A DNA stretch of 64,000 nt, taken from the NCBI GenBank assembly GCA_013350335.1, contig CM023540.1, positions 17,985,828 through 18,049,827 of the forward strand, in the 5' to 3' direction. The translations under genes were made by a program, and so were the position numbers. The notes under the pieces were generated by a model. The model was given only the letters and a program-made list of their open reading frames with translations. It was not told the DNA's origin and did no database searches. Shown here one piece after another: positions 12,836-24,463 of the stretch. This DNA comes from Chimonanthus salicifolius (taxonomy: Eukaryota > Streptophyta > Magnoliopsida > Laurales > Calycanthaceae). The stretch's first letter is position 1. Each line of letters opens with the position of its first letter.

Positions 12836-13480
12836 ACGCAACCAGGGTTTGACCCCAGGTTTAGAATGTGAAAAAGGACAATTCTAATCGTTGGAAAAAA
12901 AGTATTTGTACTTTAATTATACATTATTAACTATTTAACATATGGACTTGGGGGCCCTATTTATTTGGGGGCCCTAGGCGACCGCCTATGTCGCTTATAG
13001 CCAGGGCCGGCCTTGATCTCGTGGGCTCTTGGCGGGGCAGGGCGTGACAAAACATCTTTATATACCCTAGACTATCTTCTCCCTCATCTTAGTTGCACAC
13101 AAATTGGAGCATCTCATCACAAAGGAACAAATCAAGGAGAAGATCATCCAAGAATGCATCAAAGAAACAAAGAGGCAAGTGTTCTTGGTTTTTCAGTTAA
13201 GAAGCAATTCTTTCTATCATTTTGAAGTATTTGTAAAAGGTTGGTATAGTCCTATTCAATAACTATTTTATCTCCACCCGTAAAGGATATAGTGTAACGG
13301 TTCGACCAGGTAAAAATCGCATGTGTTATTTTTCATCTTTTCTCATCTCCTCTCTTGTTTCTGCATTTAATTAATTTGCTTTATCACTTGCACAAATAGT
13401 TTGTCTTGTTTGATTAATTATCAGAAGTTTACTATGACTCAATTCACCCCTATCTTGGGTAAATATCTCGGCAACACAAA
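11777..13480 (+). mobile_element. Possible LTR fragment split by a hAT-like element
   Basis: Sequence on both sides of the hAT insertion (11777-11826 and 13024-13480) joins into what looks like the end of a copia-type LTR: a TGTTAGTG start, a TATATA segment near 13060 and a run reading caattcacccctatcttggg near 13440, wording I associate with copia LTR ends. No target duplication or primer site was found, so both ends are guesses. Confidence 0.3.
11819..13023. mobile_element. Non-autonomous hAT-type element with GGGCCGGCC ends
   Basis: The element proper is 11827-13015 (1,189 bp). It begins CAGGGCCGGCCCTGAG and ends in sequence whose reverse complement is CAAGGCCGGCCCTGG. GGGCCCTAGGC occurs just inside both ends. 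ATCTCGTG is repeated exactly at 11819-11826 and 13016-13023. The interior is extremely AT-rich, with ATT/TTA microsatellite stretches at 12565-12835, and has no open frame compatible with a transposase. The CAGGGCCGGCC end is a type I associate with plant hAT elements. Confidence 0.88.
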
Positions 13481-14754
13481 ACATTTTTAAAATTTGACCA
13501 GTTTAAGTTATTTTCATCATTTTTTTTGAATTTTAACTCTAAGGTAATCTCAGATTGGGATTTTTTTGTGCAAATAATTCAATGAAATAATAGACATTGC
13601 TTATAAAATTCAACGGAAATGTTGTTAATTTGATTGACATAGTTCGTAGGGTGTTTATATGAATTTCCAAGAAATTTCTGAAAATTAATAAAAGCAAGGT
13701 TTATAAGATACTTTCCATTTTCGAGTTTCTTGAGCAAAAAATCGAATGAAATGATATACAAATATTTCTACAATTAAATGAAGACCACATAATATGATCA
13801 ATACAGTTTTTAGGGTTTTTTTTTGGCAATTCTTTTATAATAGAAAATACACATCACTAGGGATACTTAGGAACAAGAATTTCATATTAGGTGTTTCCTC
13901 ATATTAGTTTCCTATTTTCTAAAATTTTTACACGTCTTCCCAAATTTTAGGACATTTTTCAAATATTTATGACATCATTTATTCGTATTAAAATTTTGAC
14001 TTTCAAGGGTCTAATACTCCATAAAAATGACACTTATTTTTAACAAAAATATGCTTACCTAGTTTTTTTTTATTTTTATCATACTTTACAATATCTTTTT
14101 CCAAAAATAAAAATAAAAAATGCAGGGGAGAGAAACCTTATCACCATACTGCTTTTTAACCCCTAGGTCTTGCATCTTCGTCTTTCATTTGAAAATTCTC
14201 TAAATTTTAAATTTTAAAACTCAACCATTTATTATAAAAATTCAGAGCATGACCTTATTATAATCAAGTCTTTCATGTGAAACATTTTCTCTAAATTTAG
14301 TTATAGTTAGGTCTAAATAGTTAAAATAAATGTCGAGAGTAAGATTTGACAAAAAAAAAAAAATTGTTTTGAACATATTAATTTGTTAATGAATGAGAGA
14401 ACTTAAAAGGAAATGGATAAAGACATCTGTATTTTTTATAATAAGAAACACCTATATATCTTTTCACACTTAAGTGATAACAAACAGATGGACAAACTCA
14501 ATATCTCTTGTTATAAAAATATCTGGTGTTTTTATCTATTTCTAACTTAAAAACCACCTCATCTAAAATACATAGAGATGAAGAAAAGAAGAGAAAAATA
14601 TGGTTAATAATAAGTATTGAAAAATATTTCTACAACAAAATGTAAAAATGTAAAATTAAAAAGGAAAAGAAATTGAAATAAATAAGAAACAACGTGTAGA
14701 CGATGATCTAGTCCATTCATTTTACTCATCATCTTAGAGTGAACTGTCATCTTT
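13481..14754. other. Intergenic DNA, nothing recognised
   Basis: AT-rich with no supportable coding frame. A 30-base tandem duplication of aatgaatgattttacaattt occurs just beyond it, near 14897-14940. Confidence 0.45.
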
Positions 14755-14825
14755 TGTAAATTTTTTTTTTTAAATTTACGTGTTAAAAATGATGTAAAAC
14801 CTAACGTATTTGATGAAAAGAACAA
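14755..14825 (-). mobile_element. 3' tail fragment of SINE family 1
   Basis: After a T run (a reversed poly-A tail) it reads aaatttacgtgttaaaaatg.tgtaaaacc, matching the same part of the copy that starts near 15178. Only the tail is present. Confidence 0.4.
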
Positions 14826-15177
14826 CCCATGACATTAGAGTCGATGATTGAGAAAGTGCATTGACAAAAGGAAAAAAAGGGCTAAAGATGAAAATAATGA
14901 ATGATTTTACAATTTATAATGAATGATTTTACAATTTTACCATTCGTATCATGTTTTTGGCCTACAAGATGTGCCCATTGAGTCATACTCTACTCTGATG
15001 TGCTCCTTTTCTAACATAATGTGGGACCTACCCATATCTTGAAAGAAAAGAGAAGCTCTTTCCAACTACCCACTACCTACTTCCCACTTTCACTTAAAAG
15101 TTGTACAAGTCAGTCACTCAAAAAGCAACTATTATAATTTTTTTTTTTAAAAAAAAAATGTTGTATTTTTTCTTTTT

Positions 15178-15345
15178 AAATTTACGTGTGAAAAACTGTG
15201 GGATATCTAATGTAAAACTCCTATGGATAAGCTCACTATCTTTAGAGTACACCAAAGTTAGAGCATGGGAACTCGAATATGTAACTTTATTCTTCCTAAA
15301 TAGAAGGCAACCAGTTGAATTACACTACTATGATAATATCACCTT
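15178..15345 (-). mobile_element. tRNA-derived SINE, family 1, reversed
   Basis: Read on the minus strand it has a promoter-like head (CAACTGGTTGCC), a degenerate B box in the GAGTTCCCATGC region, and the family tail with GTGTACTCTAAAGATAGTGAGC. The plus-strand T-rich run at about 15138-15180 is its reversed poly-A tail. It is diverged from the copy near 55 kb. Confidence 0.6.
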
Positions 15346-15704
15346 TAGATATTTCTACCACTGAACTATATAATATGTCAATGACTTGGCTTTTTAATAG
15401 ATAATTTAAGTAATTAAATCATATACTAGACAAAATTATAAAATTCCCACGCATTTTATGTCAAACATAAAAGCCTCACATAAAATCTACTCAATAGCTA
15501 TTGTTATTTTTTTAAAAAGCTTATATTTTATCATCTATAATTTTTATCATAAAAAATCAAAATATTTATTAAATAATTTATTTTTTATTAAAATTTAAAA
15601 TTAAAGACTATTAAAATATAATAAATTTTGTTTTTTACAATATAATAAATCTCATAAGAATCTATTAATTTATATCATTTTTATAATCATTAGATAAAAT
15701 CCTC

Positions 15705-15800
15705 TACCTACCGCCGCTCCTGCTCCGAGGACGTCGGCCACACGTGCCTAGTAAAATAGATAATGATCATCCCGGGAAGAGCGTTTGAATGCCAGCCAAT
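15705..15800. other. Short GC-rich island of unknown role
   Basis: Around 15709-15790 the sequence turns GC-rich (ccgccgctcctgctccgagg, with an ACGT-containing acacgtgcc and cccggg) inside otherwise AT-rich DNA. No open frame or repeat explains it. It may be a relic of a promoter or exon. Confidence 0.3.
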
Positions 15801-16450
15801 CTTGGTCTTCAATCAACGTCAAAGTGAAGTCGACACAAATAATAAAGATCTCCATTCTTTATTATTGAAAATTAATTTATGTGATGGATTCCTTTTATAA
15901 AAATCAAATCTATAATTTATTTCTTAATTATGAAGTTCTATTATTTGTTGTGACAAAGGATTTTCACAATTTATTTATCAATATTATTTTTCCAATTGTT
16001 AATTTCGTGAGAGGCAGATCATAAATTGGTTATAATTGATTTTATATGATAATGATAATAGATGTTATAGATCAACTTGTATAGTTAACCATTATGCATT
16101 ATACAATTAATTTAATTTTACTTGAAATAATAATAACATGTAATGAGGAATGCAATTAGATTATGTTTTGGCCTTATCTACCTTGATCTAATATGAAACT
16201 TTTTAAGTTAAGTTGTTTCATTGTTTCAGTGTTTAGAGATATGAGTTGTGTTAAATCATGGGTCAAGTCATACATTATAGATATTGTGGCTGATTGAGTT
16301 GGACCATAAATATGATAAGGTTGTGGACAAGCCAAATGCCAAAATAGGTTGACAATGGATCATAAGTTGTGTTGGTTAGGTTATGAATTGGATTGATTAA
16401 GTCATGCATCACGTCATAAGTCCTATATTAGGTTACATATCATAGGCAAA

Positions 16451-16528
16451 TTGAATCTTGGGTCATGGGTTGAGTTAGATTTAGCCTAATTGAATCTTGG
16501 GACATGGGTTGAGTTAGATTTTTATTTA
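16451..16528. repeat. Two-unit 39-bp tandem duplication
   Basis: Two adjacent copies of ttgaatcttgggtcatgggt followed by tgagttagattt; the second copy has gacatggg in place of gtcatggg. Related 'ggttgag' words precede it from 16250 onward. Confidence 0.6.
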
Positions 16529-16531
16529 TTC

Positions 16532-16724
16532 TATGAGTTATTATTATTATTAATTTTTGGATTAACAAATGGAAAATTTAGACACAGTCCTACTAAAACT
16601 CCTATGGATGAATCCATTACCCTTAAGACACACTAAGATTAGGTCATAGGGGTTCGAACTTGCAATTTCTCGTTTCTTTAAGCGAGAGGCAACCAATTGA
16701 ACTATACTCATGTTAATATGAGTT
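16532..16724 (-). mobile_element. tRNA-derived SINE, family 1, reversed
   Basis: The element spans about 16540-16716. On the minus strand it has TATAGTTCAATTGGTTGCCTC (A box) and a GTTCGAACCCC B-box region. The tail matches the other family-1 copies (GTGTCTTAAGGGTAATGG). TATGAGTT occurs at 16532-16539 and 16717-16724, a possible short target duplication. Confidence 0.7.
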
Positions 16725-17624
16725 GGATATCGTTGCTTTCATTCTTATTTTTTCTTTACTCTCATTTGTACATAGATTGCGTCTAAGCCTATTTTAAACC
16801 CAATGATGTTTTAAAGTTTCAACTATAGATTATGTTTTTAGCATAAATGCTCTTTTTATGATAGTTATCTTTATTTATCAATGTTTGGAGTATTTGGTGG
16901 GAATGCAATAATAAGATATTCAAAGATTCTACTGAATTTAGTGCGACGGTTGACAAACGTGCTCTGCTTGCTTCTTTATAGGAATTCAAGAAAACATTTA
17001 TGACTGATATTCTGCGTGCGTGACAAGAATATGTTGATCTTGCTTAAAGCTTTTACCTTTAGTTTCTTTTCCATTTTCTTGTATTTGTTGTTTTTCTGTT
17101 TTATTTTTATGTATTTATACATCTGTGCCTCTTTATCTGAACCATTCAAAAACAATTATGTTTTTCAGAACTCATACTTTAATCCCTATAATGTTTCAAC
17201 AAGGGGTTTGAAAAATGTTCCACCAATACATGTAGTTAATACTGTGTATCGTCAATGACAAATCGCTAATACATTTAAATTTTTTGTTTTGAAAGACAAA
17301 AAATAAATAAGAAAAAATAGAAAACTTAGAGTGAACATATTTTAAAAAAAAAAATTATTATTTTTAAAGAATTTTAGATCCTTAAAAATCAAAATTTATT
17401 TACCATTACGTGGTGTAAGGCAAGTGGTACATTTTGACAATATGGCATGAGGTATGAGGTGGGACAATGCACTCCACGTCACCATGAAGAGCAAGCAAGA
17501 TGCGTATACCAATTAACTTGAATACTTTAACTTAAGATGCTATTTAAAATAATTATCTCCTCCTAATTAAACATAAATTAATGTCAAAGTATGCGGCATT
17601 TTGCCTAGGGCAGATATTAATATT
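16725..17624. other. Intergenic DNA, nothing recognised
   Basis: An 80-codon open frame at 17016-17258 encodes a Phe/Leu-rich stretch typical of T-rich noncoding DNA. No motif is recognisable. Confidence 0.5.
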
Positions 17625-18364
17625 CCTCCATCAAGCTGCAGATCCACGTCTTTACATTATTTAAATTTTAATCTGGAATTCATAAACATGTGATGAATTC
17701 ATAAACATGCTTTGAAACAAGTCAAAGATCAAGTCAAAATAGATCAACAAATAAAGAATTAAGATGTTTGAATTAATCCAACTACTGATATGCAATGAAA
17801 TTTTAACTTTGATGATGACAATGACGATGATGATGATGACAATTTAATTAAATTAGATGGTGAATTAGTGATCTTTCCTCTATCAAGCTGCTTATCAACG
17901 TCTTTACATTATTTAAATTTTAATCTGGAATTCATAAACATGTGATGAATTCATAAACATGCGATCAAAGATTAATTCAAAATAGATCAACAAATAAAGA
18001 ATTAAGATGTGCGAATTAATCCAACTACTGATATGTAATGAGATTTTAACTTTAATGATGACAATGACAATGACGATGATAACAATTTAATTAAATTAGA
18101 TGGTGAATTAGTGATCTTTCCTCTATCAAGTTGCTTATCAACGTCTTTTCATTATTTAAATTTTAATCTGGAATTCATAAACATGTGATGAATTCATGAA
18201 CATGCGATCAAAGATTAATTCAAAATACATCAACAAATAAAGAATTAAGATGTTCGAATTAATCCAACTACTGATATGTAATGAGATTTTAGCTTTGGTG
18301 ATGATGACGACGACGACGACGATCATAACAGTTTAATTAAACTAGATGGTGAATTAGTGATCTT
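17625..18364. repeat. Three-unit tandem repeat, period about 243-252 bp
   Basis: Anchors tcaagctg/tcaagttg recur at 17631, 17883 and 18126. Each unit has the same order: CAACGTCTTT.CATTATTT, a doubled 'aattcataaacatg' segment, GATCAAAGAT, ATCAACAAATAAAGAATTAAG, CCAACTACTGATATG, a GAT/GAC trinucleotide tract, and ATGGTGAATTAGTGATCTT. The trinucleotide tract differs in each unit: GAT-rich in unit 1, short and mixed in unit 2, GAC-rich in unit 3. No coding sense was found. Confidence 0.9.
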
Positions 18365-18404
18365 ATTTGTCAACGATCACCATGAGTGTCCTCGAAATTT
18401 TATT

Positions 18405-18585
18405 TCTTTTTTCTTTTAAGACTAAGGCATCTAGGCGTCTCACCTGACTAATTTCTAGGGTATGTGTAAACTTTTCAATCCGCACACATCGAGCACAAAG
18501 CTATGAGTGAACCTTTTTGGCTCGAGGGAGACTTAATCACAAAACCTCCTACAATAAAGGTGTAAATTGACCATCAAACTAAACC
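18405..18585 (-). mobile_element. tRNA-derived SINE, family 2, reversed and diverged
   Basis: Plus-strand order is the reversed family-2 order: a T-rich tail, 'ctaaggcatctaggcgtctcacctgactaatt', 'gggtatgtgtaaac.tttcaatccgcacac', a gagtgaacc block and a degraded tRNA-like head near 18560. It matches the copies at 25511 and 45022 when inverted. Confidence 0.6.
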
Positions 18586-19069
18586 TTAGAAATTCTATTT
18601 TTCTCATCTACTATCAAATTTTAAAATATTGATTAAAAGATATTTAAGAACTTTTTTTGCTAAAAAGTTTTTTTTTTTAATATGGGTCAACATTCAGAAT
18701 TTTTATGATTTTTTTAGAAATCTTGACAAATCGTGAGATGTATATCAGCAAATATTTTTTTCTCAGTGCGCGATAAAAGATAATAATTCCAAATCTTCAT
18801 GGCATCACATTGGAATGTCAATGCACTCAAAACCTTTTTTATTAGCTTGAAAATATGATGATAAGGTTTCTAAGCTATCATCTGCAATTGTGAAGACCAG
18901 TTCAGATCAAAGAAGTAAAGGTATTCTTTACTTGCCGATTGTCAACTCTTTAAATCATTTACTTAATAAGAAAGAAACATCAGCATTGACAAGTTCATGG
19001 GCCCCTCTAGGTAGAAAATCAATCAAAAGCTTATATTACTAAACTTTGTCAAAAAAAAATTATTAATGT

Positions 19070-19885
19070 GTTTGAGGCTCTTAGAGCACTTGACTAATAT
19101 TGAGGCCAGGGCCCGCTAAATACAAGTTGAGGCCTAAGGCAAAAAATCTAAATGGGTTTTCTTGGTATTTAACATATTATTATAAGTAATATTTAATCAA
19201 AATTTTAATTATATATAATCAAAAAATTATCTAAAATTCTTATAGATCTCTGGTTCAAATATCTATTCTACCAGTATTCAAATATCCAAACCTCAAAACT
19301 CTATTGTTTTAATATTTCCATTACGGTCTTATCAATCTAGTATCAATCACCATTCACCAAATAAAAAAAATTTATAATTGAATTGAAAAAGTAATCAAAA
19401 GACAAAGGAATTAAAAGAATAAATAAAGTAATCAAAAGACAAAAAAATAAAAAAATCTGCACTTAAGTTCAGCTAACACAAGTAATGGTTGGCGTTGGAT
19501 CAGATTAGGTGGGAAAAGGAAAAAAACTGATATTGTTTCAAGGGGCTGAAACACCAATCTAAAATCTTCAATTTAATTAGATTAGAGAAGGGTCTTTCAA
19601 ATTTGTCCCACAAATAAATCTGAGCTCAAAATGGTGAAACCCAAAACTGAAATCCATCCCCAATGTGAAACCAATAGTGGACCTTTTTTAAAACGAGACT
19701 TAAGGCGCCGGCCTAACTGGCCTTATGGTTAGGCCGGCCCTGATTGAGGACATGTGCAAGTCTTTCTTCCCATACACACCGGGTAACTTTAAGGCAAATG
19801 GCCTTTGAGGTGGACTTGGAATTGAACTCAGGACTCTCTCTTCTCGAGACAGATTCATAACCATCACTCTAACTCTTTTGGGTTC
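19070..19885 (-). mobile_element. SINE family 2, reversed, split by a hAT-like element
   Basis: The two parts, about 19070-19106 and 19743-19885, rejoin into a family-2 SINE: 'gaggctcttagagcacttgactaatattgagg' continues as 'acatgtgcaagtctttcttcc' and then a GGACTTGGAATTGAACTC head. On the minus strand the latter is a GAGTTCAATTCC B box. Confidence 0.7.
19099..19750. mobile_element. Non-autonomous hAT-type element with CAGGGCC ends
   Basis: The element proper is 19107-19742 (636 bp). The left end is CAGGGCCCGC; the right end read inversely is CAGGGCCGGCC. Flanking 8-mers ATTGAGGC (19099-19106) and ATTGAGGA (19743-19750) match at seven of eight positions. GGCCTAAGGC and CTTAAGGCGCC lie just inside the ends, like the GGGCCCTAGGC of the element at 11827. 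No coding capacity. Confidence 0.82.
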
Positions 19886-20324
19886 TACTACACTTTGTGG
19901 CTTTGTGCAGCCAGTCTTTAAAATATTTATCTCCCATCATATCCATAAAAAATTTAAAAAAAATATATGGGAAGACTAAGTTTTCCACTTTCTTCAACCA
20001 CTTTTAAAATTTTATAATATGGTTTAAGAGATAATATTTCTTCTAGGTATATATACCTTTCAATATTGTATAAGCATTGTTCACTTCCTACATGCAAGAG
20101 ACGCCAATGTTTGTTTCTCAATCCATTCGATGTGTATATGTTATCGTTTTAAATAAAAGTCATTAAAGCTTTCAAGGATAAAAATTATCATACATCAGTG
20201 CAATATAAGGTTTAGTGCTTAGATTTATTTTGAAGAAAGGAAAATGGGTAAAAAGAGTTAAAGAAACGAAAGAATGATATATATTTTTGTCATAAACTAG
20301 TAGAAATTGATATTTTTGTTGAGA

Positions 20325-20720
20325 TTGGTAGATGACTTATCGGGTGTTCAATAGTCTAACTTAGAGTGTAGGCATCAAGTTAGGCCAATCTAATATGAAA
20401 TATGTTTGAAGCATTTGATTTTCCAAGTTCTATCAACTCTAATATTTTGGTTGATTATTTAAGTACTCATCATTTAGTACAGAGTAGGTATCATGTCATG
20501 TGTTTGAATTTTGGTGAAGGCAACCTAGGAAAAGGCTTACCTTGTGCTAGTATGAAAGGAGAGATGTAAAAGGCAACCATCTTTCGAGTGAGAGTCGGGT
20601 AGAATGTGCAATTTCGATGGGGACAGAAACATATTGGTGGTCTATTATATGCGAGTTATTGTCGAGAGAGAATGTTGAGATGTATCAAAAACTTTTACAA
20701 GCTTGATATGGTCCAAACTA
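20325..20720. repeat. Dispersed repeat C, copy or copies
   Basis: It contains GAAGGCAACCTAGGAAAAG, GTGGTCTATTATATG.GAGTTATT and TGTTGAGAT.TATC in the same order as 25719-25900. The first part (20325-20400) also holds ATGACTTATC and a 'gtgtaggcatcaagttaggccaa' segment that recurs at 20722-20750 and 30855-30885. Element boundaries are not resolved; it may be an old LTR or SINE. Confidence 0.45.
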
Positions 20721-21109
20721 GGGTATAGGCGTGAAGTTAGACCAACCAAGTATGAAACATTCTTCAATGAATTGATTTTTCGTGTTCCATCAATTCTAAA
20801 ACTTTTAACATAATAATTTACTATTTAACAATATTATTTATTTTACACTGAAAATGGGGATGACATCTCTCTTGTTTTTTTTTTTCTTTTAAACATCTTG
20901 TCTCAGGTTTTAATTTGCAAGTTTTGATGATTCATTCTGAGAAATCAAATAATTTGATATGACTTGGACATGTCTCAAACATGATTAGATGTTTCTATTT
21001 GTAAATTTGTATTATCTCATAGAAAAATTATATGAGTAAATTCAAACAATAAATAATTATGATTTAAATGAATTAGGAGATTAAAAACACTAATACAAAA
21101 TTAATTCGA

Positions 21110-21256
21110 AAAGATGACCAAGAATCTGCGTGAGGAAACGAGTTCTGAGTTTGATTCACATTTCATTTCAAAGGACCACTCTCTTTAAAACTAATCAATG
21201 CATGTAAATAGGAGGCTTAGACATGTTCAAAAGAATTAGTTTGATGTAAAAAAAAA
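21110..21256 (+). mobile_element. SINE family 2, diverged
   Basis: It carries GAGTTTGATTCACATTTC (a degenerate B box), GGACCACTCTCTTT, GGAGGCTTAGACATGTTC and a terminal A run, the family-2 order. Confidence 0.55.
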
Positions 21257-22016
21257 ATATCTACTACGAGTGGAAGATTTAAACAGATGACTCAGACACT
21301 CCAACGTGTCTCTCTTACACAGACACAGATTGGCCTGTAAATGGAGATAAAGTGACAAAGAACTGCCGCTGAAACGGCTAATAATCTAATCACTTCCAAG
21401 TCAGTAGAGACAGACCCTTTTTCCTATCTCATAATTTAATCAAATCACATGTTTATGGAAAATACCCTTTATTCAATAATTGATGGCTATTTAGTTAGTT
21501 ATGTGTAGAATCCAAGACATCTTCCCCTCCCTACTCCACTTTAAACGCAAACCATCACATGCCCATCATTGATTTTTGATATTTTCATTTGCTTCTTTTA
21601 TTATTATATTTTTTTTAGCAAGTGTTTGTTGATCTTGTACCCTTGTTTGGGTTAAGAAGTGTTTTGTCTCCCTAAACACAAACATTAACAAAGCCTAATC
21701 ACATCTTAACTTATTATACACACTCTCTCTTCATGCATTGTACTTACCCTCGTATTTGTTTCTGGTTCAAGATAGGCTTCTAAATATAGAAAATGCTATA
21801 GTCATTATCTTGTTTCATTTCAAAATAGAATTTGATAAGCTTATGAAACAAGTTTACTCTCTTTTTCTTTTTAAAAAAACACTTGATTACTTACTCAAAA
21901 TCAATCCCTTTAAAGTTATGCCTAACATCAACTAAGCTTCTATTTTTAAAGGTTTTGATTTTATAGGCATCTTCAAATTGCATTAAAAAGCTTTTGAACA
22001 GATATATGATATGAAT

Positions 22017-22257
22017 TGAAATTTTGATCGATATTTTTTTTTTTTAAATGGTTCATATATCAATAGATAAAGAGACACCAGAGGTGCAAATACAAACAGA
22101 GAAAACATATAAAAACTATAAGATGAAAAAAAATGAAAAAAAGCGCCCACAGGAAAATGCCAACACTAAAGAGATAGTACAAAACACTAAAGGTTCATGC
22201 AAGATCAACACAATCTTTTCAAGTACACGAAATGTCAGATGAAATTTTGATCGATAT
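22017..22257 (-). mobile_element. Truncated LINE 3' end with 18-bp target duplication
   Basis: TGAAATTTTGATCGATAT occurs exactly at 22017-22034 and 22240-22257. The 205 bp between begin with a T run on the plus strand, i.e. a poly-A tail of a minus-strand insertion. The minus-strand body, ending ATATATGAACCATTTAAA, looks like a LINE 3' untranslated region. A long target duplication, a poly-A tail and a missing 5' part fit target-primed reverse transcription. Confidence 0.75.
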
Positions 22258-23724
22258 ATAACCATATAACAATCCGATCAAGACCCAATACAGATCCAAA
22301 TCCGAAATTTATATCTTGATTTTCATTCATAAAAATAGTAAAAAAAAAAGGAGAAATTTAAAATTCCTAACAAGGAAAGTATCTAGGGATATTCCTTGCC
22401 GATGCAAATGCAAATACAGTGCTCTTCTCCCTTGGTTCATTGCACTGTACATACTTTTCCATTCCATGAGGGGTGCAGTTTTTGTATAGAAATTCGAGTG
22501 AAAGAAAGTAATTAATTATGTTAAGCAAGTGTTAGCCATTATCCTAAGCAACTGTACCTGTAATCCTGTCCAAGTTCAAACCGTTTTTGGCTCTTGATTC
22601 AATCTCTTGGGTTTGATAATTCTCACTGCTACGTGTTCTGTTCTCCACCAATCAAACTGGGATCATTTTTTTTAAAAGAAAGAGCAGAAAGGTCTCTTAA
22701 TTAATTACAAGAAAAGAAGAGTGCAGAGTCCCTTTTTCACCCAATTAGTTAGAGAATCATCTCTTCCCAATAATTTGTAGCCTGCATCTATAATATTATT
22801 AGCAGGCAGATGAACGTTTGTCTATGGGCATCTTTTGAGAATCTCTCATGAAAGTTGCACAAGGATGAACGTGCAGTCTTTGGCAGCTACTCCAAAGGAT
22901 AGCCCACCAAACAAAAGGAACCCCAATTGAAGATTCCCATCTGTCATCTTCATCACTTGAGTCTGCTCTTTCATCTAAGTGGCCCATGATACAATCACAG
23001 ATTCAGATTTTGGCATCTTGATTTAATCCAAACGCCAGTGGGATCCACAAGTTATCACTTTTATTCTACTTAATTTAGACCAAACTTACACAATCTCCTT
23101 TTAATGATGATGATGTTATGACTATGATGGTGTCATAAATTCAGAAGTAAAGATTTCTAAAAAATTATGATGAGTTGGGCTATGGCTAAGGACTCACTGT
23201 TGTCAATAGAAGCAGACAAAATAATAAACGGAAAAATAAACCACAGATCAAACACATACAAAGACATAGAGATTTTATATAGTTCTCTTTCGATATGTCC
23301 AAAGGTTGAAATTAGATCGACTATGTTCAAAGGCAAAATAACGAAGAAGAGAGTCGACTCTTGTTACAATTTTCGCTTTCTCTCTTCTCTCTCACGAAAA
23401 GAGACATTATATATTGCCCTAATTAGAGCTATAAAGCAAATTATAAAATTGTCTTCCATTAAAAAATTGACATACGACTGGACCAGTAGAGATGGGATCA
23501 TCAGTAAATATTTAACAATCAAGCTACACAAAACCTAACACTCACCTCACAATACAGGGTATTGTATTTAATTCACACTCAACTTCACATGGCCATTATC
23601 CGCAGTTGTTTACCCATTATGCGAAATTAGGAGGTCTTCATATGTTCCAGCCAATGAGATACCTGGAGCCCATGGTCATAAAAAATCTTCAAATAAAGAT
23701 TGTGGACAAATCAAATTTATGAAT
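22258..23724. other. Intergenic DNA with one unexplained less AT-rich patch
   Basis: 22380-22990 is less AT-rich than its surroundings. A 62-codon minus-strand frame (22987 down to 22799) begins MGHLDERADSSDEDDRWE, which is acidic and unlike random T-rich frames, but I recognise no family. The 123-codon plus-strand frame at 23167-23538 lies in sequence that resembles LTR wording and is not supported as a gene. Confidence 0.35.
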
Positions 23725-23916
23725 CATAAGGTTTATGCCTGAGATGCTTGCCTTATGAAATGGAATCTTGAGTTTGATTCACGTTTAACCGGATGGGATA
23801 CTCCCTGTAAACTTAACCAATATGGGTGGATTGAGAGGTTTATACATGTTTGTGTGATTAGTCTCACCTCCAATGTAAAGTAAGAAAATCCATATTATTC
23901 CAAAAAAAAAAAAAAA
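23725..23916 (+). mobile_element. SINE family 2
   Basis: It has a tRNA-like head (GAATCTTGAGTTTGATTCACG around a B box), GGGATACTCCCTGTAAAC, GGATTGAGAGGTTTATACATG, GTGTGATTAGTCTCACCTCC and a terminal A run at 23902-23916. The GTCTCACCTCCAATGTAAAG tail is shared with the copy at 48120. Confidence 0.7.
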
Positions 23917-24394
23917 AGCACTTGTACTATCAAATTTTAGTGATTTACACTACTCATCTGTATAGTTTCTAAACTTTATATTAAATGCTGCACATGATAA
24001 GTGTCGCTGATCTCCAATGACTTGAATTTAACAGAGGCTAAGAACTCCAATGACTGTCACGTTATTTGGATTCCTTCTGTATAGTGTTTTGTTTGATTTC
24101 ATCTATGCTGAGAATAGAATATAATGAAATGGATGAATTTAGCTTTAGATTAAATCTAAGTTCAGCAAGTCCATTAACTCCATTCTTACTTATTTAAAAA
24201 TCAAATAAGTTATATTTAAAAAAAAAAAAATCTCTTCAAAGTTAGTTTTAAATTGTAATTACTCAATGGATTTAGGTTGGATCTTTCTCAAGGGATAGAG
24301 ATGTATATTTATTTGGATGTAATTTTGCTTTGGTTAAAAAAATATTATGAATTTCAACATTATTTGGTATGTATAGATAGAGAGATTTACACAT

Positions 24395-24463
24395 GACCTG
24401 AAAATTAGTCAGATGCTCTAAGAGCTCTCGAAGACCTTAGTCATTAAAAAAAAAAAAAAGATA
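24395..24463 (+). mobile_element. 3' fragment of SINE family 2
   Basis: It reads acctgaaaattagtcagatg, then ctctaagagctctcgaagac and cttagtcat plus an A run, the family-2 3' end only. Confidence 0.5.

Noticed and set aside
17625..18364. CRISPR-like array
   Set aside because: Units are about 245 bp, similar throughout, with no short repeats separated by unique spacers; plant nuclear DNA.
22380..22480. Possible microRNA precursor
   Set aside because: No convincing stem could be paired by eye and no known mature sequence was recognised.
22799..22987. 62-codon minus-strand frame as a gene
   Set aside because: Composition is suggestive (MGHLDERADSSDEDD) but there is no recognisable family, no flanking exon and no promoter.
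23167..23538. 123-codon frame as a gene
   Set aside because: No motif, A-rich codon use, and the region resembles LTR wording seen at 43373-43852.
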